DNA from: Sporosarcina aquimarina
Lineage (GTDB): Bacteria; Bacillota; Bacilli; Bacillales_A; Planococcaceae
Assembly (NCBI RefSeq): GCF_023715615.1
Contig: NZ_JAMBOM010000003.1
Coordinates: forward strand, 248,001-312,000
Direction: 5' to 3'
Length of the DNA stretch: 64,000 nucleotides
Part shown: positions 8,631 to 16,875 of the stretch, in pieces
How positions within the stretch are numbered: position 1 is the stretch's first letter
Layout of the letters: every line of letters begins with the position of its first letter
The notes under the pieces: generated by a model
What the model saw: the letters and a program-made list of their open reading frames with translations, nothing else
What the model was told of the DNA's origin: nothing
Databases searched by the model: none
Translations under genes and position numbers: made by a program

Positions 8631-10292
8631 TCATTTATTCAATTCCCGTAACTGTCGGGACAACTCAAAAAATTGCTGATCTAGTTTGCTGTATGCTGGA
8701 TTTCCAGGGGTCAGCAGACTCAGCTTTCCTAATACCGCCTGCAACTCCGTTTCAAGTCGAAGTTTTTCTTGTTCGGAAGATGGGACTGGAGCAGAAGATT
8801 TCCGACTTTCCCAGTCCACCAAACTATACGGTACTTTACGAACAGTCCCTTTTTCAAATAACAGCAATCCATCTGCCATACGCTCCGTAAAATATCGATC
8901 GTGCGACGCAAACAACAATGTGCCTGGATACGTATCCAACGTGCGCTCCAGCTCTTCACGCGATGGAAGATCCAGGTGATTCGTTGGTTCATCCAGTAAT
9001 AACACATCCGTTTTCCTGCGGATGAAATCGAGCAGTTTCACCTTCAAACGCTCCCCCTGACTCAGGACACCGAGCGGCAGCTGCCATTGTTCAGCTGTAA
9101 ACCCTAAATTCGTCAATTGGATACGCAGGAGACCTTGTTCTTCGTAAGACGGAGAATAAAAATACTCTGCCATCGTCTGTTCATCCGGTAAATCGAATGC
9201 GGTCTGACGCAAGTATCCGAGCGTCATGCCTTCAGATAGCCAGACGTCCCCATCGTAATCGAGTTCGCCTAAAAGCATGCGAAACAGCGTCGTTTTCCCA
9301 GAACCATTTGGCCCGAGCAGCGCAAGTCGCTCACCTGCTTGCACAGTAAATGCAGCATGCTGAAAGAGTTGTCTGTCTCGGAATGCTTTGCCTGCATTTT
9401 TCAGTTCCAGAACACGCTTGCCTTTCTTCCGTAGTCCTTCTAGTTCAAACGAAACCGATGTTTCTGCAATTGGCGCCTCAATTCGGTTTTTCTTTAGCTC
9501 TGCTTCTAATCGATTTTTCTTCGAACGAATTTGCACGTTCCGTTTCTTTACCTTTTTTCGGTAGTATTCTTTAGCGCCACCTTTTTTCGTTGACTCTGCG
9601 TGCCCTTTCGCAGACCATTTATCCAGCTGCTCGATTTGCCCTTCTATTTCAGCGATGTACTGTTGCTGCTCATCATAATGTTTCTGTTGGACGAATCGTT
9701 CATGCTCTTTCTGCTTGCGATAATCCGTGTAATTGCCTTCATAGACCGTCAATTTCCCGTTCTCAATTTCAAAAACATGATCCGCCAAGTGGTCGATGAA
9801 ATACCTATCGTGGGAGACGAACAGTAATGTACCCTCACGTTCTTGAAGCGACTCAATGAGCCGTTCCACGCTTGATGCATCCAAGTGATTAGTCGGTTCA
9901 TCCAGTAGTAATATTTCACGGTTTTCAGCTAGCGTAGTTATAAGCCGTAGTTTGACTCGCTCTCCCCCGCTCGCATGAGCATATTCTGCCTCTTTCGGCA
10001 CGTGCCAATGACTGCGTTTTTGAAAGAGCTCTGCTCGTGTCCAATCTACTGGCTTTTCTGTTTCAGCCTCTTGTTTGTAATACGAAATGGAAGGGGTTCG
10101 ACCAATCCAATCTATTCCTCCAGAAGAAGGTTCTCGTTCACCTGATAGAATGGACAAAAGTGTTGTTTTTCCTGCTCCGTTCGGTCCGACTATTGCTATT
10201 CTCGCTCCTTGCGGGATTTCCGCGCTGAGTTCGGTAAAAATATACACATCCCCATATCCCGCTGATACTTTGTTCACTATTCCTCGTAGCAT
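8631..10292 (-). CDS. vmlR: ABC-F ribosomal protection protein, VmlR-like
   Basis: Soluble twin-ATPase of the ABC-F family that binds the ribosomal E site and displaces antibiotics; VmlR of B. subtilis protects against virginiamycin M, lincomycin and tiamulin. The first ABC domain (about 1-210) has GPNGAGKTT at 36-44, a SGGE signature and LLLDEPTNHLD. A charged linker follows (about 210-295, with HAESTKKGGAKEYYRKK). The second ABC domain has GPNGSGKTT, LSQGERLK and DEPTNHLDLPSRE. The C-terminal extension resembles VmlR as I remember it. GGAGG lies 7 nt before the ATG. An attenuator lies just upstream. The antibiotic range cannot be read. Confidence 0.85.
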   Translation of the reverse strand: MLRGIVNKVSAGYGDVYIFTELSAEIPQGARIAIVGPNGAGKTTLLSILSGEREPSSGGIDWIGRTPSISYYKQEAETEKPVDWTRAELFQKRSHWHVPKEAEYAHASGGERVKLRLITTLAENREILLLDEPTNHLDASSVERLIESLQEREGTLLFVSHDRYFIDHLADHVFEIENGKLTVYEGNYTDYRKQKEHERFVQQKHYDEQQQYIAEIEGQIEQLDKWSAKGHAESTKKGGAKEYYRKKVKKRNVQIRSKKNRLEAELKKNRIEAPIAETSVSFELEGLRKKGKRVLELKNAGKAFRDRQLFQHAAFTVQAGERLALLGPNGSGKTTLFRMLLGELDYDGDVWLSEGMTLGYLRQTAFDLPDEQTMAEYFYSPSYEEQGLLRIQLTNLGFTAEQWQLPLGVLSQGERLKVKLLDFIRRKTDVLLLDEPTNHLDLPSREELERTLDTYPGTLLFASHDRYFTERMADGLLLFEKGTVRKVPYSLVDWESRKSSAPVPSSEQEKLRLETELQAVLGKLSLLTPGNPAYSKLDQQFFELSRQLRELNK

Positions 10293-10320
10293 CTACATTC
10301 CTCCAGTTGGAAGGGAACAC

Positions 10321-10353
10321 AAAAAAGATCCCTCCGTAAAATAATCGGAAGGA
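10321..10353 (-). promoter_or_regulatory. Transcription attenuator in the ABC-F leader
   Basis: On the minus strand TCCTTCCG (10353-10346) pairs with CGGAGGGA (10336-10329), followed by TCTTTTTTG. This is an intrinsic terminator only about 30 nt before the ABC-F start codon and inside its roughly 250-nt leader. Many antibiotic-resistance ABC-F genes are controlled by ribosome-mediated attenuation at such a hairpin. A weak 67-codon frame (10277-10480, minus) runs through it but has no evident ribosome binding site. Confidence 0.72.
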
Positions 10354-10549
10354 CCGGTTCTGTCAGCATCTCAAAAAGCCTCAACTCTATTGGTGAGCAA
10401 CGTAATATCGACTCAGCAAAGGATGAAAGTGGCTCGTATAAATGGACAGACCAATCCCGTTTTTCCACACAACGAATCATTCGTTTTGAGAAAATAGGAA
10501 TTAGTTATCCATCAGCCACCCTCAACCCTTTCTGTCAGTTAGTCTATCT

Positions 10550-10577
10550 AGTATATCAAATTTAGAATTGTTCGCAA
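10550..10577 (-). promoter_or_regulatory. SigA-type promoter of the ABC-F gene
   Basis: On the minus strand a -35 TTGCGA (10577-10572) and a -10 TATACT (10555-10550) are separated by 16 bp. Transcription would start near 10543 and make a leader of about 250 nt ending with the attenuator. Confidence 0.7.
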
Positions 10578-10611
10578 GTTTAAAGTTGATCGTATTTATT
10601 TCCAACATTCT

Positions 10612-10696
10612 ATTATTTCCGGGGAAATAATCTTTAATCCGACATTTTGTAGCGCTTCTTTACCTAAAAAGAAAACTCCACTACAAAATATGTCGG
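10612..10696. repeat. Two adjacent inverted repeats
   Basis: A perfect 9-bp inverted repeat ATTATTTCC/GGAAATAAT (10612-10620 and 10623-10631) is followed by a longer imperfect one: 10639-10652 pairs with 10681-10696 apart from a two-base bulge. Neither is followed by a T run. They sit between the rhodanese stop and the ABC-F promoter, as a non-canonical terminator or a regulator site. Confidence 0.6.
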
Positions 10697-10724
10697 TTTG
10701 TGATTGGGTATCATATTTCTTCTG

Positions 10725-11075
10725 TTACTGCCAAGCGGACATTCCGCCTTTGACATTGATGACATCAGTAAATCCTGCTTTTTTCAGCATTCCTGCTGCG
10801 CGGGCGCTACGCATTCCACTTTGGCAAATCACATACGTTTCTTTGCTTTTGTCCAACTCACTCATACGCTTTCCTAAATCGTTAAGGGGAATATTTTTAA
10901 ATTCTTTGACGTGGCGACCTTTGTATTCTCCAGGTGTTCGAACATCTACAAATTGCTTCGACTTATCTTTCGTTAAAGCCTTAACTTCAGTTGTGGATAG
11001 CGTACGAATTCCTTTTGCTGGTTTCATACGCCATACAAAGAATGCCACAATTAGTAAGATTATAATCCAACTCAT
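10725..11075 (-). CDS. Membrane-anchored rhodanese-like protein
   Basis: 116 residues: an N-terminal transmembrane helix (about 1-18, MSWIIILLIVAFFVW) and one rhodanese domain facing the cytosol. The active-site loop is CQSGMRS with Cys84, preceded by FVDVRTPGEY. Rhodaneses carry a persulfide on this cysteine for sulfur transfer. It resembles B. subtilis YqhL in build. The ATG at 11075 is chosen because GGAGG lies 8 nt upstream; the frame extends to 11150 without support. Confidence 0.87.
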   Translation of the reverse strand: MSWIIILLIVAFFVWRMKPAKGIRTLSTTEVKALTKDKSKQFVDVRTPGEYKGRHVKEFKNIPLNDLGKRMSELDKSKETYVICQSGMRSARAAGMLKKAGFTDVINVKGGMSAWQ

Positions 11076-11190
11076 CTGAAACGCCTCCTGTTGTTTTCTA
11101 TTTCTTTTAATATACCTACAAGGGTATTTTAAAGCAATGAATTTACCCATATAAAAAACTCAGCACCCAATGGCCTGCGTTTGGTATAGG

Positions 11191-11346
11191 TTATCTCTTC
11201 TCCGATAGAGCTAAAAAGAATGTGGCCACTGGACCAAGTACTAGTGAAAGCAAGAACCAATTGAACCCCGATCGGTTTTTTCCTTGTGCCAATACTGCAT
11301 TGATCAGCGCGAGCGTGCCCCACCCAACAAAATAGCTTTCATCCAT
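11191..11346 (-). CDS. Small membrane protein, 51 residues
   Basis: Short gene on the minus strand beginning MDESYFVGWGTLALINAVLA. The charged segment QGKNRSGFNWFLL and a hydrophobic stretch with GPVATFFLAL follow, and it ends in SEKR. AGGGGG lies 8 nt before the ATG. The pattern hydrophobic helix, K/R-G-R-S loop, WFLL..GP helix is common in small bacterial membrane proteins of unknown role. It is separate from the downstream rhodanese gene. Confidence 0.7.
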   Translation of the reverse strand: MDESYFVGWGTLALINAVLAQGKNRSGFNWFLLSLVLGPVATFFLALSEKR

Positions 11347-11419
11347 ATTAAAAACCCCCTAATCCGTTCTGGAATTCTATCTATACTACGGATTGCAAGT
11401 CTATACGGTTTCGTTTCCA

Positions 11420-12103
11420 TCAAGCAGTTGCTTCATTTTTCCGAGCAATCCATTGACTCAGTAATAACATCACAAAACCTACTAGTAAAGAAGCTACCCA
11501 TGGAAATTCAATTGCAGGACCTCTCTCTTTAAAGAAGAATGCAATCCCCATGAAGAGTCCGAAAACCAGTACTCCAGATACTCCTCCAACAATAGCCACT
11601 TTCCAAGTGCTTTTCTTCTCTTCAAATGCCGTTTTGTTCACCACGTTTATAAGAAGTAGCACCCCGACTGCAGTCATCATGAGTACTGCTGCTACCATAG
11701 CTGCTGTTGAAGCAAGATATAGATGCTCATCCACTGGTTTGATAAACGACAGTACGCCTAAAATAGCACCACGAGCGATGACCATCCAGCCTAATACGCT
11801 GAATATCAGCTGGATTCCAAACAACAGTTGGTTTTTCTTCTTCTCTTTTGGCATTTGTGCAATCACTTCGTCTGCATAAGCTCTTGGATCTCCACCAAAT
11901 ATATTTTCTGCACTCTTACCATCCTTTTGACCCTCCAAAAGATGCTCAAGCATTTCCATCAGTAACTCTTCCGTTGCCCGTTCTGACAGTAAGAATTTAG
12001 ATCGGATGTATACGAGCATATTGGTATAGTACTGTTCGTTTTCCTCGGTCAACTGTTCCCGCTTTTCATTGTTTTCTTGGATCAATTCCTTAGTCGTCAC
12101 CAC
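11420..12103 (-). CDS. DUF1129-type membrane protein
   Basis: 227 residues. The N-terminal helical cytosolic part (about 1-95; YIRSKFLLSERATEELLMEM and a GGDPRAYADEVI segment) is followed by five to six membrane helices. This matches the DUF1129 family, which is typically encoded beside a PadR regulator, as here: its start overlaps the PadR gene by 14 bp. Function is unknown. The pairing suggests it is controlled with, or acts with, the regulator in an envelope stress response (inference). Confidence 0.75.
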   Translation of the reverse strand: MVTTKELIQENNEKREQLTEENEQYYTNMLVYIRSKFLLSERATEELLMEMLEHLLEGQKDGKSAENIFGGDPRAYADEVIAQMPKEKKKNQLLFGIQLIFSVLGWMVIARGAILGVLSFIKPVDEHLYLASTAAMVAAVLMMTAVGVLLLINVVNKTAFEEKKSTWKVAIVGGVSGVLVFGLFMGIAFFFKERGPAIEFPWVASLLVGFVMLLLSQWIARKNEATA

Positions 12104-12431
12104 CGTCAGTCTCTCCTTTCAATAATGCGTTTACTGGCATCGCAAGTTTCCCCCACTCACTTCGAATGAACGCCAATGCCTCCTTGCCCTCTTCCGTCAA
12201 TGTGTAGTATTTTCTGCGCGGGCCAGACTCAGATGCACGCATTTCCCCTGTGATCCAATTATTTTTCTGTAACCTCAACAACACGGGGTAAATGGTGCCT
12301 TCACTCACATCATCGAGTCCGAGTTGTTGCAACTTGGCGGAGAGCTCGTAGCCATAAACTGTCTCTTTTTCAATAACCGCAAGCACACAACCATCTAGAA
12401 TTCCTTTTAATAACTCACTTCTAACTGACAT
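12090..12431 (-). CDS. PadR-family transcriptional regulator
   Basis: 113-residue winged-helix repressor. Family markers are the N-terminal LLKGILDGCVLAVI, YGYELSAKL, EGTIYPVLLRLQKNNWI and GPRRKYYTLTEEGKEAL. The second ATG (12431) is preferred because GGAGAG lies 7 nt upstream. An inverted repeat in its promoter region suggests autoregulation, as is common for PadR proteins. Confidence 0.9.
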   Translation of the reverse strand: MSVRSELLKGILDGCVLAVIEKETVYGYELSAKLQQLGLDDVSEGTIYPVLLRLQKNNWITGEMRASESGPRRKYYTLTEEGKEALAFIRSEWGKLAMPVNALLKGETDGGDD

Positions 12432-12461
12432 ACGACCACTCTCCATCCAGTATGTTGCCTT

Positions 12462-12494
12462 GCAAGGTAGCTACGTAAAAAATAACTACCTTGC
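12462..12494 (-). promoter_or_regulatory. Candidate operator of the PadR/DUF1129 operon
   Basis: Inverted repeat GCAAGGTAG (12462-12470) and CTACCTTGC (12486-12494) with a 15-bp spacer, 31 bp upstream of the padR start. An overlapping CCTTGCAAGG palindrome lies at 12458-12467. It is probably the autoregulatory site. Confidence 0.6.
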
Positions 12495-12614
12495 GTTACA
12501 AAGTAGTAATAATGTTAGTATATTCTTGTCTAATAAATACGTCAATCTCAATGTTCAGAAAAGTAAATCCCATCTCTTAAATGTATGATAGGATAACAGA
12601 AGGAGGGATTACCT

Positions 12615-13364
12615 ATGAATCGTGTTACATTCGAAGATATTTATAACGCTGGTGTTATAGCGATAATTACAGATACATATAACCATTTTCATCTACCCGA
12701 TATGCCACTCTATTATGATAGTAATTTTATAGAATTTAAAAAGATGCCCATTGTTAGTGAGTTTAAAAAGGCAGAACATGAATTGAAAAACTATCACTCA
12801 GCACGCGGTCAGCACCATCTGAAATTCACATTTCCTCAGGATGAACCCATTTCAAAAGAATTGACGGCCTATTTAAACCGCGAGGACTATGAAATCGGTT
12901 TTCTAGAATTATATGCACTCTCTCCAAAGGATTTTCCTGTAACGTCTCTATCTTCAGCAATTAAAGTTCTACCAGTGACTGCATCCAATCTCGAAGAATT
13001 CCTTCACTTACAGCGAACAATTGATGAGCAATTCGGGAAAGAGTTTGCAGCACAAAAACAATTGCAACATAAAAAGAACTTCTCGAATCCTGATTTTCTG
13101 CAGCTTATTGCATACTTCGATGAGGAAGTAGCTGGTTCAGTTGATTTAATCATTCAAGCACAGACCGTGGAGATAGATGGGCTACACGTGTTAGAAAAAA
13201 TGAGACATAAAGGTGTCGGAAGTCAATTACAGCGATGGTTGATGGATCGGTTCCCAAATAAACTAGTCGTTTTGGTCGCTGACGGTGAAGATACTCCAAG
13301 AGAAATGTACCAAAGGCAAAACTATAAGTTGTTAGGTTACCAATATGAAGCGGTAAAAACATGA
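12615..13364 (+). CDS. GNAT-family N-acetyltransferase
   Basis: 249 residues with a C-terminal GNAT fold. The acetyl-CoA binding motif A is VLEKMRHKGVGSQLQRWLMD near residue 195, followed by LVADGEDTPREMYQRQNYKLLGY. The N-terminal half is an unassigned extension that may be a degenerate second GNAT domain. AGAAGGAGG lies 8 nt before the ATG. The acceptor substrate is unknown. Confidence 0.82.
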   Translation: MNRVTFEDIYNAGVIAIITDTYNHFHLPDMPLYYDSNFIEFKKMPIVSEFKKAEHELKNYHSARGQHHLKFTFPQDEPISKELTAYLNREDYEIGFLELYALSPKDFPVTSLSSAIKVLPVTASNLEEFLHLQRTIDEQFGKEFAAQKQLQHKKNFSNPDFLQLIAYFDEEVAGSVDLIIQAQTVEIDGLHVLEKMRHKGVGSQLQRWLMDRFPNKLVVLVADGEDTPREMYQRQNYKLLGYQYEAVKT

Positions 13365-13442
13365 TTTTTTTGATAGATTACTTCCTATCTTATGCTAAAT
13401 TAATGATAGACAGAATTCTAAATAGGACAGGACGTGTAGCAA

Positions 13443-14213
13443 ATGAAAAAATTGGATCAATCTGTACAGAACCAACTATTAGAAGCTATGTTAGATGGCA
13501 GTCGAGTGGCTACTTTAGTCACAGACCCTTCTCAACCAGACAATCCGATTATCTATGCTAATCGCACTTTCGAATCGATGACAGGTTATCCATTAACTGA
13601 GACACTAGGTCGGAATTGTCGATTTCTTCAAGGCGAAGATACCAATCCACTAGCAGTCAAACAACTCCGTGATGCCATCCAGGACCAAAAGCCAATTACC
13701 ATCACCCTAAAAAACTATAAAAAAGATGGTACTGATTTCTGGAACCGGCTTTCTGTGACTCCCCTTCAAATTGAAGATCATTTGTTCTTCATCGGTACCC
13801 AAACGAACGTATCAGTTGAATATAAACAACGAGATGAACTATCTAATAAAGACAGTGAAATCGAACAATTGATGCTTCCCATCATGATGATTCAAGACAA
13901 TCTTGCTGCTGTTTCCCTTATTGGGGAAATGAGTCCTCAACGATTCAACTTATTAACACAAAAACTTAGTGAATTTGTTCAACACCATGAAGTAGATCAT
14001 ATCATCATCGACATTACAGGATTAGTCTGGAATCACGAGTCCCCACTAACAAGTTTATTAGCCATTCAGGATGTCTTGAAACTAATGGGAACTCAATTAT
14101 ATGTCACTGGTATATCTCCCAAAGTGGCTCAGTCATTAGTAAGTGAGCGCCTTTCGGATCAGCAACTTTTAACATTCTCAAGCATTCGACAAGCGATGGA
14201 TAGTATTCAATAA
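13443..14213 (+). CDS. ytvA: LOV-STAS blue-light photoreceptor (YtvA-type)
   Basis: 256 residues: LOV/PAS domain about 8-125, helical linker about 126-145, STAS domain about 146-256. The LOV signature GRNCRFLQG holds the flavin-adduct Cys59, and FWNRLSVTPL and FIGTQTNVS follow the family. In B. subtilis the homologue feeds light signals into the general stress stressosome through its STAS domain. Here the STAS loop reads DITGLVWNHESPLTSLL. It is followed by a small membrane protein and then the riboflavin operon; FMN is the chromophore of LOV proteins. Confidence 0.93.
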   Translation: MKKLDQSVQNQLLEAMLDGSRVATLVTDPSQPDNPIIYANRTFESMTGYPLTETLGRNCRFLQGEDTNPLAVKQLRDAIQDQKPITITLKNYKKDGTDFWNRLSVTPLQIEDHLFFIGTQTNVSVEYKQRDELSNKDSEIEQLMLPIMMIQDNLAAVSLIGEMSPQRFNLLTQKLSEFVQHHEVDHIIIDITGLVWNHESPLTSLLAIQDVLKLMGTQLYVTGISPKVAQSLVSERLSDQQLLTFSSIRQAMDSIQ

Positions 14214-14291
14214 TCTCCACAGCTAAAGCGTTTTGTTAAGATCATTTTGAACTTCGTGCCTGTCTCAGTGTCCAATCAGGGAGGACTCATC

Positions 14292-14783
14292 ATGTTAACA
14301 AGAAAAATCCTATCCGCTTCTATATCAGGAGTGCTGTTTTTCATATTGATTGGCTTCTTCATGCCCAATCCTTTCGGAGAACCCATCACGTCCGTCTCTA
14401 ATTACTTCGAATCCGTGTTTGTTAGTATTTCAGGCTATCTCCTATACGGCATCCCCGTCGTACTTCTTTACGGTATTATCTGTTCAATTATCAGCGAGAA
14501 TATTTCCGTTTTCGTTTGTAAAAAAGTAAAATTCGATCATGCAGAATTTGTTCTTTCTGGATTACTCCATGCAAGTTTTGGATTAGTGTTTTCAGCATAT
14601 GGACTTGTCGCATCGCTACTATTTTTTTCTGTAGACCGTGTGATCGCGAATAGAAAAATGCATGTTACGGGTAAGCAAATCGTAACGGCACTAGTTCTTC
14701 CAATCGGAGTGTATGTACTGTGTCTTGGATCCCTTGTAGCAGTAGATTTCTTCTCTGGTGGATGGAAAGACTTGCTCGTATAA
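14292..14783 (+). CDS. Putative membrane protein, function unknown
   Basis: 163 residues with about four predicted membrane helices (around 5-25, 45-70, 88-112 and 128-155). The ATG at 14292 is chosen because GGGAGGA lies 8 nt upstream; an in-frame ATG at 14247 lacks such a site. It lies 78 bp after the photoreceptor gene, possibly co-transcribed. I recognise no family. Confidence 0.7.
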   Translation: MLTRKILSASISGVLFFILIGFFMPNPFGEPITSVSNYFESVFVSISGYLLYGIPVVLLYGIICSIISENISVFVCKKVKFDHAEFVLSGLLHASFGLVFSAYGLVASLLFFSVDRVIANRKMHVTGKQIVTALVLPIGVYVLCLGSLVAVDFFSGGWKDLLV

Positions 14784-14850
14784 TCTCTAACTTGTGAGTT
14801 GCACGCTTACTAATAGCTGTGCTAGACTTTGAGACAATCGAATAATATTC

Positions 14851-14992
14851 CTTCGGGGCAGGGTGAAATTCCCTACCGGCGGTGATGAGCTACTATTGCT
14901 CTTAGTCCGTGACCCGGCTGCATTTTTTGTAGACGGTGGATTTGGTGAAACTCCAAGGCCGACAGTTAAAGTCTGGATGGGAGAAGGAATGG
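14851..14992 (+). ncRNA. FMN riboswitch (RFN element)
   Basis: The conserved segments are present in order: CGGGGCAGGGTGAAATTCCC, CCGGCGGTGATG, AGTCCGTGACCC, GGTGGATTTGGTGAAACTCC, AAGGCCGACAGTTAAAGTC and GGATGGGAGAAGGA. FMN binding would close the downstream terminator at 15045 and stop ribDEBAH transcription. Confidence 0.97.
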
Positions 14993-15044
14993 TGCGTTTT
15001 TCAAATTTTTCGTTTGACAGACGCTTATTTTGTCATGCTTACCC

Positions 15045-15076
15045 AGCCCCGCACATCTGTTGCGGAGCTTTTTTTG
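15045..15076 (+). terminator. Terminator of the FMN riboswitch expression platform
   Basis: Stem AGCCCCGCA/TGCGGAGCT with a short loop and a run of seven T, 38 bp before the ribD start. It is formed when FMN is bound. Confidence 0.88.
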
Positions 15077-15114
15077 TTACATGAGGAATCTATAATTCAG
15101 GAGTGTTGTTATCG

Positions 15115-16230
15115 TTGGAAATTGAACACTATATGCAAATCGCTTTTTCACTTGCGCAAGGTGCGGTAGGTCAAACCTCGCCGAATCCACCAGTCGGTTC
15201 CGTTGTTGTGAACCATGGAAGGATTGTCGGAATGGGTGCTCATTTGCGTGCAGGTGAACGCCATGCAGAGCGGGTTGCAATAGATATGGCAGGCAAAGAA
15301 TCTGTTGGCGCCGATTTGTACGTCACGCTTGAACCTTGTTCGCATACCGGAAAAACGACGCCATGCACAGATGCAATTTTGCAAGCAAGCATCTCTCGTG
15401 TCTACGTTTCGGCTTTAGATCCAAACCCACTAGTTGCAGGTTCTGGAATCAAGCGGCTTCAAAAAGCAGGGATCGATGTGCAAACCGGTATTTGTCGGGA
15501 TTTCGCACAAGAATTATATCAACCTTTTTTTCACTTTATACAAACCAAACAACCTCATGTAACGTTAAAAACAGCTATGACATTAGACGGTAAAATCGCA
15601 GCATTTTCAGGACATAGCAAATGGGTGACAAGCGAGCAATCTCGACTTGACGTCCATCGTCTTCGCCATGTCCATGATGCCATTTTAACCGGAAGCAAAA
15701 CGATTCTTCACGACAATCCCCTTCTCACCACCAGATTGCCCCAAGGTGGACTTCACCCTATTCGAGTTATTTTAGATACACATTTATCTATACCTGTTTC
15801 TAGTCAGGTCATTCAAAACACCGACGCCCCTACCTGGATTTTTTGCGGCTGCGCGGCTTCAAAAAAACGCGAAGTGAATTTCTTGCCGTATGATCACGTC
15901 GAAGTCTTTCGTATGAATGAGCCTGCCATTGCAGTATCTGCTGTATTAGATAAACTGGGCGCGCGTGGCATCATGACCCTTCTTGTAGAAGGAGGATCCT
16001 CGATAAATGCTTCTTTTTTACAAGCGGATACTGTCGATCGGATCATTTCGTACATTGCTCCAAGATTACTAGGCGGTGCAGATTCCCTCACTCCAATAGG
16101 CGGGGAAAGTCCTGCCTTGATGAGTGATGCAAAAGATTTTGTTTTTGTAAAAACGGAACAGCTCGGTCCAGATTTAAAGGTAACGGCTGTACCAAAAGGA
16201 AGTGATTCTAATGTTTACAGGGATCATTGA
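15115..16230 (+). CDS. ribD: Bifunctional pyrimidine deaminase/reductase RibD
   Basis: Catalyses deamination and then side-chain reduction of the GTP cyclohydrolase II product in riboflavin synthesis. The N-terminal CMP/dCMP-deaminase zinc site is HAERVA and LEPCSHTGKTTPC (His50, Cys75 and Cys84 from this start). The C-terminal reductase domain begins near PHVTLKTAMTLDGKIA and ends with LLVEGGSSINASF. No ATG fits. The TTG at 15115 has AGGAG 11 nt upstream and aligns with known RibD N-termini; a GTG at 15103 is the alternative. First gene of the operon; overlaps ribE. Confidence 0.95.
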   Translation: MEIEHYMQIAFSLAQGAVGQTSPNPPVGSVVVNHGRIVGMGAHLRAGERHAERVAIDMAGKESVGADLYVTLEPCSHTGKTTPCTDAILQASISRVYVSALDPNPLVAGSGIKRLQKAGIDVQTGICRDFAQELYQPFFHFIQTKQPHVTLKTAMTLDGKIAAFSGHSKWVTSEQSRLDVHRLRHVHDAILTGSKTILHDNPLLTTRLPQGGLHPIRVILDTHLSIPVSSQVIQNTDAPTWIFCGCAASKKREVNFLPYDHVEVFRMNEPAIAVSAVLDKLGARGIMTLLVEGGSSINASFLQADTVDRIISYIAPRLLGGADSLTPIGGESPALMSDAKDFVFVKTEQLGPDLKVTAVPKGSDSNVYRDH

Positions 16231-16858
16231 GGAAATCGGGACTGTAAGAACAGTCCGTTCGTCAGGTCAATCGTTAGAACTTACTGTGGCAGCTGCAGAA
16301 ATACTGAAGGATGTCTGTTTAGGAGACAGTATCGCCGTTAACGGCACATGTCTGACCGTTACATCATTTACGAATGGCCAGTTTACCGCAGACGTGATGC
16401 CCGAAACGTTTCGAACGACGTCGTTACATAACGCGAAAGCTGGTACTTTAGTAAATTTGGAACGTGCTCTTCGCGCTGATAGTCGTTTGGGCGGTCATTT
16501 TGTTTCCGGTCATGTCGACGAAACTGCGATTGTCCAAAAATGTCAGCACATCGAGAATTCGCTTGTCATGCAGTTATCACTCCCGCCTGGCGGATTAAAC
16601 TACGTGCTTCCGAAAGGCTCGATTGCTCTTGACGGGACGTCTTTAACAATTTTTGACGTGGGTGATGAAAGCATCTCGATTTCGCTCATCCCACACACTC
16701 AAAAAACAACGGTTCTTGCGCAGCGTAAACCGGGAGACCGCGTCAATGTGGAGTTTGACATGCTCGCAAAATACATGTTTAACATGCTACAGAAACAAAC
16801 TCCTTCTGCTAAACAACCTTTGAACAAGGACTTTTTACAGCAAAACGGATTTTTGTAA
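16211..16858 (+). CDS. ribE: Riboflavin synthase (alpha subunit)
   Basis: Dismutates two 6,7-dimethyl-8-ribityllumazine molecules into riboflavin and the RibA/RibH pathway intermediate. 215 residues with two lumazine-binding repeats: [12 protein letters not shown] begins the first, [13 protein letters not shown] starts the second, and DGTSLTI repeats the NGTCLTV motif. The ATG at 16211 (AAGGA upstream) gives the classic N-terminus and overlaps the ribD stop by 20 bp. Confidence 0.96.
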   Translation: MFTGIIEEIGTVRTVRSSGQSLELTVAAAEILKDVCLGDSIAVNGTCLTVTSFTNGQFTADVMPETFRTTSLHNAKAGTLVNLERALRADSRLGGHFVSGHVDETAIVQKCQHIENSLVMQLSLPPGGLNYVLPKGSIALDGTSLTIFDVGDESISISLIPHTQKTTVLAQRKPGDRVNVEFDMLAKYMFNMLQKQTPSAKQPLNKDFLQQNGFL

Positions 16859-16875
16859 AGAAAGGGTGTTTCCTA

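Noticed and set aside
10277..10480. 67-residue leader protein before the ABC-F gene
   Set aside because: No Shine-Dalgarno sequence; it runs through the attenuator and into the ABC-F start. Kept only as a possible leader frame.
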